NCBI GenBank assembly: GCA_041584015.1
Contig: JBFHES010000045.1
Coordinates: forward strand, 1 to 20,685
Direction of reading: 5' to 3'
DNA from: JBFHES01 sp041584015
Lineage (GTDB): Bacteria; Bacteroidota; Bacteroidia; Bacteroidales; M50B96
DNA: 20,685 bases
This document shows positions 1 through 7,458 of the stretch, one piece after another. The notes under the pieces were generated by a model that saw only the letters and a list, made by a program, of their open reading frames with translations, had not been told where the DNA came from and searched no databases. Position numbers and translations under genes: made by a program. Position 1 is the stretch's first letter. Each line of letters starts with the position of its first letter.

Positions 1-2
1 AA

Positions 3-2210
3 TCAAAAACGCCTAACAAACTGCTTGTTGAATCTTTTATGAAACAGGTATCGGTACATATAAAAAAGAAGAATGCTGAAAATAAACTAGCTCTTAGCGA
101 GGGTAAGTACAAGGCTATAGTTGAGAATAGCTACGACGGAATTTATATCTACGCAGGTGAACGATTTCTTTTTATCAACGGGAAAGCTTCTGAGTTATCA
201 GGATATAGTAATGAGGAATTCCATGCACTAAAAGTTTGGGAATTCATTCATCCCGATGACAGACAACGGGTTTATGAATTAGGGAAAAAAAGAGCAGAAG
301 GTATTGCTGCTTCGTCAAACTATGAGGCAAGAGTGATATGCAAGAATGGAGAAATAAAGGAGTGTGAGTTTACAGTTACCAGCATTAATTTTAATAATAA
401 AGTTGCAGTTCTTGGCGTAGTTCGGGATATTGGCGAACGCAAAAAAAACAGACTTGCTTTAGTTGAAAGTGAAGCTAAGTATAAAACCATTTTTGAAGCC
501 GCCAATGTTGGCATCACATTAACGGATAAAAAAGGAAAATTTTACAGCGCTAATGAAGCTGTTACCAGGGTTGTTGGCTATTCTCTCGACGAACTAATGC
601 TAATGAAGGATGTAGATCTTTATAAAGAGAAATGGCATTGGCAAACTCTGATGACCGAGTTAGAGATACACGACCAAGTTACTAATTTTCAAACTGAAAT
701 AAAGCACAAGCATGGTCAGAACCTTTGGATAAGTATTAACGCAAAGAAGGTAAACATACAAGGTAAGGAACTCATATTTACTTTTTCAAGTGATATAACT
801 GAACAAAAGAAAACCCAGCAAGCGCTCTTGGATAGCGAAGAAAGATACAAGACAGTAATAGAGAAAAATTTTGATGGAATCTTCATCTATAAGCAAAGAA
901 ATATTCTTTTTGCCAATCACAAAAGCTTTGAACTAACCGGATACAGTCAAGACGATATCAACAAATACGACATTTTCGACTTGATACACAAAGACGATCT
1001 TGCAAACGTAAAAGAAATACACAAGAAACGACTATTAGGGGAAACAGCGCCGGCCAACTACGAGGCAAGAATAATTTGTAAGAATGGAGATCAACTAGAT
1101 TGCGAATTCATTATCTCAAACATTACATATAAGGGAGAGCAAGCATTCATTGGTGTTGTTAGAAATATTACTGATCAAAAGAAATACCTAAACGAAATTA
1201 GGAAGCTATCAACAGCCGTTACACAAAGCCCTACAGTAATTATGATTACTGATATCAATGGCTGTCTTGAATATGCAAATCCAATACTTGAAGATATAAC
1301 AGGTTATAAAGTTGAAGAACTAATAGGCGAGCGCGTAAGTGTGCTAAGCTCCGGCATTCTTGACAAGAACTATTATAGCAACATTTGGAAAAAAATTAGC
1401 AGTGGCGAAACCTGGAGAGGAGAGTTTATTAATAAAAAGAAGAACGGAGATATTTATTGGGAATCAGCATCTATTTCACCAATCCTGGATAATGATGGTA
1501 AAATAATAAACTTCATTAAGGTTGCAGAAGATATAACGGAAAAGAAAAATACAGAACAAGCATTACAATTGGTAGCAAAATCATTTGTAAAATTATCTGG
1601 GAAAGACCTCTACACCAATATTGCCGGTTATCTTTCGCAAGCATTTAATACAGATTATGCTTATCTGGGAGAAATAAACAGCGAGGGCACCGGCATTGAT
1701 ATCATTGGCGGTGTAGGCCATGGCAAAATAATGGAGCCATTTAGCTATCAAATAGCCAATACTCCATCTGAAAGTATTCTTGGGAAAACAACTCGTTTCT
1801 ATCCAAAAAATGTTCAAGAACTTTTCCCTGATGACCAGCTACTTGGCAAATTAAACATTGAATCATTTATGGGGGCTCCCCTGTTTTCCAATAACAATAA
1901 AAACGCACTTGGTCTTATTGTATTGATGCACTCAAAACCCTTAAACATAAAGAAAGAAGCTGAGATAATTTTTGCCATATTTGCCGATCGGATTACAGCG
2001 GAAATTGAGCGTTTAAGATCAAATAATAAACTGGAAGAGTATAAAAACAATCTGGAAGATCTTATTCAGAACAGGACCAGGCAACTCGAGGAAAAAAATA
2101 AGCAATTGGCAAGAATGAATGATGTTTTTGTTGGAAGAGAATTTAGAGTAAAAGAATTAAAAGATCATATAAAGTCACTCAAGGACCAATTAGATAACAA
2201 AAGTGAATAG
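3..2210 (+). CDS. Multi-PAS/GAF sensor protein without kinase domain, 5'-open at window edge
   Basis: Soluble sensor with no visible membrane segment. Numbering from the first ATG (base 39): PAS1 about 20-135, PAS2 144-258, PAS3 265-382, PAS4 391-504, each closing with a D-I/N-I-T/G-E/D-x-K type end, then a GAF-like domain about 512-656 and a coiled coil to residue 723. There is no H-box, HATPase, GGDEF, EAL or receiver domain. The chain ends in the tail FVGREFRVKELK (from residue 697), shared with two other proteins here. The frame has no stop between base 3 and the ATG at 39, and residues before PAS1 (HIKKKNAENKLALSEGKYK) look like an inter-domain linker, so the gene probably starts upstream of the window; 39-2210 is the minimal version. 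It is followed after 26 bases by a second tail-bearing sensor on the same strand, probably one operon. PAS and GAF domains usually bind small ligands or cofactors; the ligand cannot be read here. Confidence 0.88.
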   Translation, partial: SKTPNKLLVESFMKQVSVHIKKKNAENKLALSEGKYKAIVENSYDGIYIYAGERFLFINGKASELSGYSNEEFHALKVWEFIHPDDRQRVYELGKKRAEGIAASSNYEARVICKNGEIKECEFTVTSINFNNKVAVLGVVRDIGERKKNRLALVESEAKYKTIFEAANVGITLTDKKGKFYSANEAVTRVVGYSLDELMLMKDVDLYKEKWHWQTLMTELEIHDQVTNFQTEIKHKHGQNLWISINAKKVNIQGKELIFTFSSDITEQKKTQQALLDSEERYKTVIEKNFDGIFIYKQRNILFANHKSFELTGYSQDDINKYDIFDLIHKDDLANVKEIHKKRLLGETAPANYEARIICKNGDQLDCEFIISNITYKGEQAFIGVVRNITDQKKYLNEIRKLSTAVTQSPTVIMITDINGCLEYANPILEDITGYKVEELIGERVSVLSSGILDKNYYSNIWKKISSGETWRGEFINKKKNGDIYWESASISPILDNDGKIINFIKVAEDITEKKNTEQALQLVAKSFVKLSGKDLYTNIAGYLSQAFNTDYAYLGEINSEGTGIDIIGGVGHGKIMEPFSYQIANTPSESILGKTTRFYPKNVQELFPDDQLLGKLNIESFMGAPLFSNNNKNALGLIVLMHSKPLNIKKEAEIIFAIFADRITAEIERLRSNNKLEEYKNNLEDLIQNRTRQLEEKNKQLARMNDVFVGREFRVKELKDHIKSLKDQLDNKSE

Positions 2211-2236
2211 AAACCTTTTAACAGACAGCTATCAAT

Positions 2237-3676
2237 ATGAAAGATAAGAAGACAATCAGTATCAAACGTGGTCTTTTATTCATAATGAACGCTGTGCTGC
2301 TTGCAGTTATAGTCAGTTTAAGTATTGTTTGGTATTTTCATGAACTTGCCGATCTGGAAAGCAGAATAGAGCTACAAAAAGCAAATTATAAACAAAGCCA
2401 GCGAGAATATCTCCAGAACGAAGTAAACCAGATTATTTATCATATAGATTTTCTCAAGTCAAGCATGGAGCATAGCCCTGTTGACTCAATTCAACAACAA
2501 ATTCTTCTTTTTGCGCAAGATTACTCTATCAAATATGGAGGGTATATATTCATAAATCAAACCGATGGCAAAGCCTTACTTTTTGATGGTAAAATTGTAA
2601 AGGGCACTATCAACCTGCTAAACTTAACCGATCCTACGGGCAAACGACTATTTGATATTGAGTTAGCAGCTTATAACAGCAATGATGGGCAATTCATGGA
2701 ATATTTGTTTAAACCACTTGAATCGAACAAGCCCGAACCTAAGCTTTCTTACATGAAAGGCTTTAAAGACTGGAATTGGATAATTGGGGCCGGATTTTAT
2801 GTAACAACTCCAGATAAAGAGATTGCTCAAATTCAAGAACAATTTACCTCTGACTCGCGAAAAGAAATAGCCTTTACTTTTATAATATTGCTGCTCGTTG
2901 CCTTAATATCCTGGTTGGTTGTGCGAAGCATTAACAGGAGATTAGTTACACAAATTAAAATATTAACTAATTTTCTACAGTCTGCTGCTCACACCAATAA
3001 TAGGATTGACACCAACTCAATTAAGCTTAAAGAACTAAAGAAAATTGGTACAGCAATTAATCACATGATTGATGAATCAAGAGATTTAAACCTCAAGCTT
3101 CAGGAGAAAGATCATCACATTCGAGCAATATTTGAGGCTGCCGACAACATTGGGTTTGTAATTACCGACCTCAGCGGAGAGGAAACCATCGTTACCGACT
3201 TTAGTCCAGGAGCAGAAAAAATATTTGGTTTCAAGCTAGAAGAAATAAAAGGGCAAAAAGTTGAAGTACTGCATAGGCAGACCGATGTAAAAGAATTCCC
3301 TCGTATGCAAGATCTTCTGAAAAAAGGGTTAAAAGGATTTCAGGGAGAAACCACACTAATAAGAAAATCGGGAAAAGAGTTTGCAGCACTCTTTACAGTT
3401 CATCCATTATTTAAGGCTGATAAAATAATAGGAACCATAGGTGTTACCATTGATATCTCTCAGCGAAAAAGAGCAGAAACAGAACTACGAAAGCTTAAAG
3501 AAAGTCTCGAACAAAAGATACTTGAGCGAACAAAAGAAATCCAAACTAAAAATGAACAACTAACAGAAAAAAATAAAGCGCTTGAAAGGTATCACAACCT
3601 ATTTGTTGGGCGAGAGTTTAGAATAAAGGAATTGAAAGACAAACTAAAACAATTCGAAAATAAGAATAAGATTTAA
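2237..3676 (+). CDS. Membrane Cache-PAS sensor protein with FVGREF tail, no kinase
   Basis: Inner-membrane sensor of 479 residues. TM1 lies at about 14-33. A periplasmic region follows at about 35-205 with the end signature YMKGFKDWNWIIGAGFYV, typical of single Cache (sCache_2) small-molecule-binding domains. TM2 is at about 212-232, then a HAMP-like linker, one PAS domain at about 290-408 (ending VTIDISQRKRAE) and a coiled coil. The chain stops right after FVGREFRIKELK (from residue 456) plus a short charged helix. No transmitter, cyclase or receiver domain is present, so output must pass through a partner or the tail. It starts 26 bases after the upstream sensor and is probably co-transcribed with it. 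Its stop is 5 bases from the stop of the convergent CHAT gene, with no hairpin between them. Cache domains usually sense organic acids, amino acids or similar ligands; the ligand is not predictable here. Confidence 0.88.
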   Translation: MKDKKTISIKRGLLFIMNAVLLAVIVSLSIVWYFHELADLESRIELQKANYKQSQREYLQNEVNQIIYHIDFLKSSMEHSPVDSIQQQILLFAQDYSIKYGGYIFINQTDGKALLFDGKIVKGTINLLNLTDPTGKRLFDIELAAYNSNDGQFMEYLFKPLESNKPEPKLSYMKGFKDWNWIIGAGFYVTTPDKEIAQIQEQFTSDSRKEIAFTFIILLLVALISWLVVRSINRRLVTQIKILTNFLQSAAHTNNRIDTNSIKLKELKKIGTAINHMIDESRDLNLKLQEKDHHIRAIFEAADNIGFVITDLSGEETIVTDFSPGAEKIFGFKLEEIKGQKVEVLHRQTDVKEFPRMQDLLKKGLKGFQGETTLIRKSGKEFAALFTVHPLFKADKIIGTIGVTIDISQRKRAETELRKLKESLEQKILERTKEIQTKNEQLTEKNKALERYHNLFVGREFRIKELKDKLKQFENKNKI

Positions 3677-3681
3677 GTTGA

Positions 3682-6600
3682 TTACTTACCCTTTCTGAAT
3701 AAATACCATAAAATTGGAAGAATTAACAACAAGCCAAAGAGGTAATACAATTTACTCGTTTCATTTTTATATAGTTGTTGATCCTGTCCAATACTTACAA
3801 ATCCTGCCCAAAAGAACGGATGAGACCTAAGCGGATCTGCCTGCTCTAAATATTTTAATTTAGAGTTTCTTAAGGCATTACTTATACTTGCTCCTTCAAC
3901 CATTGAGGCATAAAAGTCAATCATCAAGCCAGATCCCGCCTTATCTTCAACTGGCCAAAGCGTCATTATTACACTCGGACAACCTGAATAGAAAAAGCTT
4001 CGCGCAAAGCTCATAACCCCTTCCCCTTTTCGTAGCTTACCATCACCTGTATTACATGCACTTAGCACTGCTAATTGTGCCGTCATTGGCAAGGAGTAAA
4101 TTTCATAGGTATTTAAAAAGCCATCACCCAAAGATTCGTTAGTTGGCGTAAAAGCCAATTTAGAAAACATAGGATCTGTGTTCTCAATGATGGTGTGCAT
4201 GGCTAAATGAAGTATATCAAATTCTTGATGATGCTTCGTAAAATTATCTTCGGTAGCATTTTCTGCTCTATATACCTTTGCTCCTGTAAGCTTGGAAATC
4301 TCATCTACTTCGTAAGCAACCTTATCAAGAGGAATAAGCATTTTAGCATATGGAGCAACATTCTTATACTTGTCGTCATTTAAGTCATCAAAATGCTCAT
4401 AATTAGCTGCGAATGCCATTATTTCAGGAACCCCATCAATTGGGGTCGTTTCATTTTCAAACAATAGGGTACCAGAAAATGCGTAAGATGTGGTATATTT
4501 TTTAATAAGATATGGTAATAGTCTGTAATCTAATCGTAATTGGTCGGGGTCTTCGGTAACTAAAATTTCAAATGGCACATAGGAAAGCATCTCATCTGGA
4601 GTGATAATAAGTTTAGTAAATTTAAACTCTAACTCCAGCGGAGCAATTAATAACTTGTACAAACGATAAGCGGCGTTAACATAATTGATAAAATCACTTT
4701 TCTTGTGAGTGGCAAAATTAATTTTGGTAGTAGCATTTACTATTAGGTCTATATCATTCAAAAAAACTGAATCAATTGGATTCGAATATGCTCTAAAAGA
4801 TGAATTCGAAATTGCATAAGTAACTAACTTATTATTGGTAATAACATATTCAACAAATAATTCACCAGGATTAATTTGCTTCTGAATCTCTGTAGAATTT
4901 AATACTTTTAAATCATTTTTTTGCTTTTCGTAGCTCTCATTTTCTTGCTCCAGCTTCTTCACAAAAGCCTCGTATTCATTTGTTTTATCAAACAAACGAT
5001 CTTTAACCTCAGTGCCATTTGCACCAGCCTTGCGCGCTTCGAATAACTCCTTTTTAAGTGCAATAACTTCCGATTGTATTTGATTGTCAATTTCCAAAAG
5101 ACTGTCTGATATACCAGCAACTTTTGTTGCACCAACATTTCTTATTGCAGCTAATAGATTTACCGCTTTCGAGCGTTCTGCAAACCCAAATGACTTATTT
5201 CTATAAATTGCATCTCCGGTTAAATCGTACATGCTATTGGCAACTTCAATTGATTTTGTGTAGGTATCCTTTTCGTTGGACGACAGAATTAACTTACTTT
5301 CCTCATCACTTATATTATACCTCACAGCATCAACCACCTCTAAGGATTTTTCATAATAATCCAAAGTTGCTTTTAAATCAGCCACATCGCCATTTCCATG
5401 GTAATATTTACGATAAAATGCCAAACCAATTTTCTTAAGACCACTAACTAAATCTAAGCCTAAATTTTTAGCAGGGAAGTTGGGCACTTTGTACATATCA
5501 TTGCTCATTGAATCTTCGGAATAAACGATGATTGATTTGTAAAAATAATCCAAGGCCAATTCATCACGCGCATGCACAAAATAATACTCTCCAATATTTC
5601 TATTAATCTTTGACAGAACAGGATCATCAGCCCTTAGATGTTGCTCGGCCAGTGCTAGAGCGTATTGAAAATATTCAAGTCCTTTATCACTCTCACCTGT
5701 CTCCTGCAATGCCACCGCAAAGTTCATATATGATCCGATATCAACACGACTTGGTTGCTCTTTGCTTGCTACCAATTTAATTACCTTTTGAAAATAATTA
5801 AAAGCTTGGTCTGATTCATTTTTAGCCAGGAAAGCTAAAGATAAATACTCATAACAGGAAGATGCTATATTCCCTTTCCCTCCAACAACCTTAATAGCAT
5901 CGTAAAAATATGGAATAGCTTCATCAAACTGCTCTTGCATAAAATAGCTGATTCCTATAGCATAGGTTGCCTCGGATACTTCACGCGCATATTGTATTCT
6001 TCTATTTTTCAGAATAAAAAGTATCTTCTCAGAATAATTACGAGCCTTAATATAATCTCCTAATTCCCTATATATGTAGGATTTTTTTGAGTAAACTCTC
6101 AAAAGTCTCTTTTCATTGGAAGATGCAATGTAATTTTCCTCTGCCATAGAATAGTAGATTAATGCCTCAGGAATAAATCCTTCTTCCAGCAAGGCTGAGG
6201 CAAGTTGATGCTGAAGTCCACCTAGGACTTTATAACCTTCAAGGCCTAAAATTTCATATTGATCTACGGCATTCTGCAAACACCTAATTTCTTGCTCTGT
6301 ATTACCAAGTTTTCGATGGCAAAAAGAAATATTGCGATAAATCATACTTGAAAAATTCGCAGAATTGAATGAACCTTTCTTAATTAAGGCAAGCGCATTT
6401 TGAAAATTTTCTACTGCATCATCGAAATTTCTTAAGCGATAATTAGATAATCCAGACTTTAAATTTGCTTCGTATCTTATCGAGTCAAATACCTCATAGT
6501 TATGCTCGGACATCAAACGTTCTGCTAGTTGTTGACTGGACTGATAGGCTTTCGATTGATAAAGGCTTTCGATTGAATCAAGTAAATTCAAAGCAATTAT

Positions 6601-6957
6601 TTCAAGAGAGTCAGTTGATGAAACCGCATAGATTGTCTCTTTTTGATGTTGTCTTTCTAATTTAGGTTCTTCATAAAATGTTTCAGGGGAAGAACTATTT
6701 CCCATAGACTTAAAGTTAGATCTTACCCACACATCATTTAAATCTATACCAGATTTATTAACAATATTATGCACATTGTTAATAAATAATTCTATATTTG
6801 TTTTATCATTAGTTACATTAACAAGTAACAAGCGTTCTTTGGAAATCACTAAAGTAGAATTAAACAATAGGATAACAGACAGATAGCAACAAATTTTCGC
6901 CAGATAGCCAAATTTGAATTGATACTTTATTTGATGCTTCAACGCTGTTCCCTTCAC
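3682..6957 (-). CDS. Exported TPR-CHAT (caspase-like) protein, membrane-anchored
   Basis: Protein of 1091 residues. A basic N-terminus and a hydrophobic stretch at about 19-39 act as a signal peptide or anchor. About eight TPR-type helical repeats span about 130-550, then a coiled coil near 620-690, a CHAT peptidase domain at about 780-1065, and a final hydrophobic segment (about 1069-1087) ending RKGK. The CHAT domain has the expected catalytic pair: His921 in HLAMHT (usual form HxAxHG) and Cys968 in SACNTG, followed by GEGVMSFARSFFYSGCPSV and LWPVEDKAG. Charge distribution puts the repeats and protease in the periplasm with the C-terminus anchored. The start is a GTG; the preceding in-frame codons are AAA and a TAG stop, and the next ATG in frame would remove the signal sequence, so a non-ATG start is needed (a TTG five codons on is also possible). 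CHAT enzymes are cysteine proteases of the caspase/separase clan; the substrate is unknown. The gene is divergent from the GG-leader peptide gene, with 148 bases between them. Confidence 0.9.
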   Translation of the reverse strand: MKGTALKHQIKYQFKFGYLAKICCYLSVILLFNSTLVISKERLLLVNVTNDKTNIELFINNVHNIVNKSGIDLNDVWVRSNFKSMGNSSSPETFYEEPKLERQHQKETIYAVSSTDSLEIIALNLLDSIESLYQSKAYQSSQQLAERLMSEHNYEVFDSIRYEANLKSGLSNYRLRNFDDAVENFQNALALIKKGSFNSANFSSMIYRNISFCHRKLGNTEQEIRCLQNAVDQYEILGLEGYKVLGGLQHQLASALLEEGFIPEALIYYSMAEENYIASSNEKRLLRVYSKKSYIYRELGDYIKARNYSEKILFILKNRRIQYAREVSEATYAIGISYFMQEQFDEAIPYFYDAIKVVGGKGNIASSCYEYLSLAFLAKNESDQAFNYFQKVIKLVASKEQPSRVDIGSYMNFAVALQETGESDKGLEYFQYALALAEQHLRADDPVLSKINRNIGEYYFVHARDELALDYFYKSIIVYSEDSMSNDMYKVPNFPAKNLGLDLVSGLKKIGLAFYRKYYHGNGDVADLKATLDYYEKSLEVVDAVRYNISDEESKLILSSNEKDTYTKSIEVANSMYDLTGDAIYRNKSFGFAERSKAVNLLAAIRNVGATKVAGISDSLLEIDNQIQSEVIALKKELFEARKAGANGTEVKDRLFDKTNEYEAFVKKLEQENESYEKQKNDLKVLNSTEIQKQINPGELFVEYVITNNKLVTYAISNSSFRAYSNPIDSVFLNDIDLIVNATTKINFATHKKSDFINYVNAAYRLYKLLIAPLELEFKFTKLIITPDEMLSYVPFEILVTEDPDQLRLDYRLLPYLIKKYTTSYAFSGTLLFENETTPIDGVPEIMAFAANYEHFDDLNDDKYKNVAPYAKMLIPLDKVAYEVDEISKLTGAKVYRAENATEDNFTKHHQEFDILHLAMHTIIENTDPMFSKLAFTPTNESLGDGFLNTYEIYSLPMTAQLAVLSACNTGDGKLRKGEGVMSFARSFFYSGCPSVIMTLWPVEDKAGSGLMIDFYASMVEGASISNALRNSKLKYLEQADPLRSHPFFWAGFVSIGQDQQLYKNETSKLYYLFGLLLILPILWYLFRKGK

Positions 6958-7064
6958 TTTCTATCATTGTTTAGCTTCATTTGACCATTGACAGTCAGAT
7001 GCAGTATTCTACAAAACTGACCAGTATTACGGATAAGTTCAGAAAAAGATACCGAAAAATAAAA

Positions 7065-7078
7065 ACACCATTTGGTGT
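7065..7078. repeat. Short inverted repeat upstream of the peptide gene
   Basis: ACACCA and TGGTGT are perfect 6-base arms around a TT centre, 27 bases before the peptide ATG and in the shared region with the divergent CHAT gene. It could be an operator half-site pair or a small 5'UTR hairpin. At this length chance occurrence is possible. Confidence 0.3.
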
Positions 7079-7105
7079 ATTATTCATCAATAAATTTTAT
7101 TTATC

Positions 7106-7285
7106 ATGAGAACAGTAGCCAATCTTATCACTGAAGAACTTTATGTTCTAAATGCTGAAGAGCTTCTCAAAGTTAGAGGCGGAGAAGATCCTCCACCACC
7201 TCCTCCTACAAAAAAGGGAGACTGGGAAATTGCTCATAAAGATCTTAACGACGATGATGATCTTTTTGATCCAGACAACATTTAA
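7106..7285 (+). CDS. Double-glycine leader peptide precursor (bacteriocin- or signal-like)
   Basis: A 59-residue ORF, ATG to TAA. Residues 1-26 form a leader ending ELLKVRGG: Gly-Gly at -2/-1, hydrophobic residues at -4 (V), -7 (L), -12 (L) and -15 (L), and Glu at -8, the classic recognition pattern of C39 peptidases. The predicted mature product is 33 residues and begins E-D followed by six prolines, then TKKGDWEIAHKDLN, four aspartates and LFDPDNI. It holds 11 acidic residues against three lysines and one His, and no Cys, so no disulfides or lanthionines. It does not look like a usual cationic class II bacteriocin; a signal, a metal-binding peptide, a modified peptide or an atypical toxin all remain possible. 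A strong terminator follows, then the C39 exporter gene. No Shine-Dalgarno is obvious, which is normal for Bacteroidota. The leader assignment is well supported by motif plus context; the function is unknown. Confidence 0.85.
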   Translation: MRTVANLITEELYVLNAEELLKVRGGEDPPPPPPTKKGDWEIAHKDLNDDDDLFDPDNI

Positions 7286-7317
7286 GCGTTGAGTCAGATG
7301 ATTTAGTATGACAAGAC

Positions 7318-7349
7318 AACCAAGTTTCATTTTGAGACTTGGTTTTTTT
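7318..7349 (+). terminator. Rho-independent terminator after the peptide gene
   Basis: An 11-base-pair stem (AACCAAGTTTC with GAGACTTGGTT, one T-G wobble) with a five-base ATTTT loop is followed directly by a T run (7343-7349). It lies 32 bases after the peptide stop and 110 bases before the exporter start. It would give an abundant short peptide transcript, with the exporter transcribed by read-through or from its own promoter. Confidence 0.85.
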
Positions 7350-7354
7350 ATGTC

Positions 7355-7368
7355 CAGTTTTTAAACTG
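7355..7368. repeat. Short inverted repeat between terminator and exporter gene
   Basis: CAGTTT and AAACTG form perfect 6-base arms around a TT centre, just beyond the terminator and about 90 bases before the exporter ATG. It may be an operator for an exporter promoter. No convincing TAnnTTTG box was found in 7350-7458 (TAATCTTG near 7427 is one mismatch away). Confidence 0.25.
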
Positions 7369-7458
7369 TGAATTACTATGGGAATAACTTTTATACAGAG
7401 TTTATTAGATACTTCTTAAAATTCGTTAATCTTGCTGTAAAGCAAAACGCCTAAAAGC

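Noticed and set aside
530..534. Mobile element or horizontal-transfer scar anywhere in the window
   Set aside because: No transposase, integrase, long terminal repeats or abrupt change in composition was seen by eye; the coordinates given are only a placeholder within the first gene.
5124..5438. 104-codon plus-strand ORF inside the CHAT gene
   Set aside because: It is antisense to conserved TPR/coiled-coil coding sequence, with low-complexity His/Leu-rich composition and no domain.
3682..6957. CHAT protein as part of a type III-E CRISPR (Craspase) or other cytoplasmic defence system
   Set aside because: No cas genes, repeats or gasdermin-like target nearby, and the protein carries export and anchor segments.
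7148..7330. 60-codon minus-strand ORF over the peptide gene
   Set aside because: It is antisense to the GG-leader ORF and runs through the terminator; the plus-strand peptide has clear leader logic.
7378..7419. 13-codon ORF (MGITFIQSLLDTS) between terminator and exporter
   Set aside because: Too short, no GG motif or spacing to suggest a second precursor.
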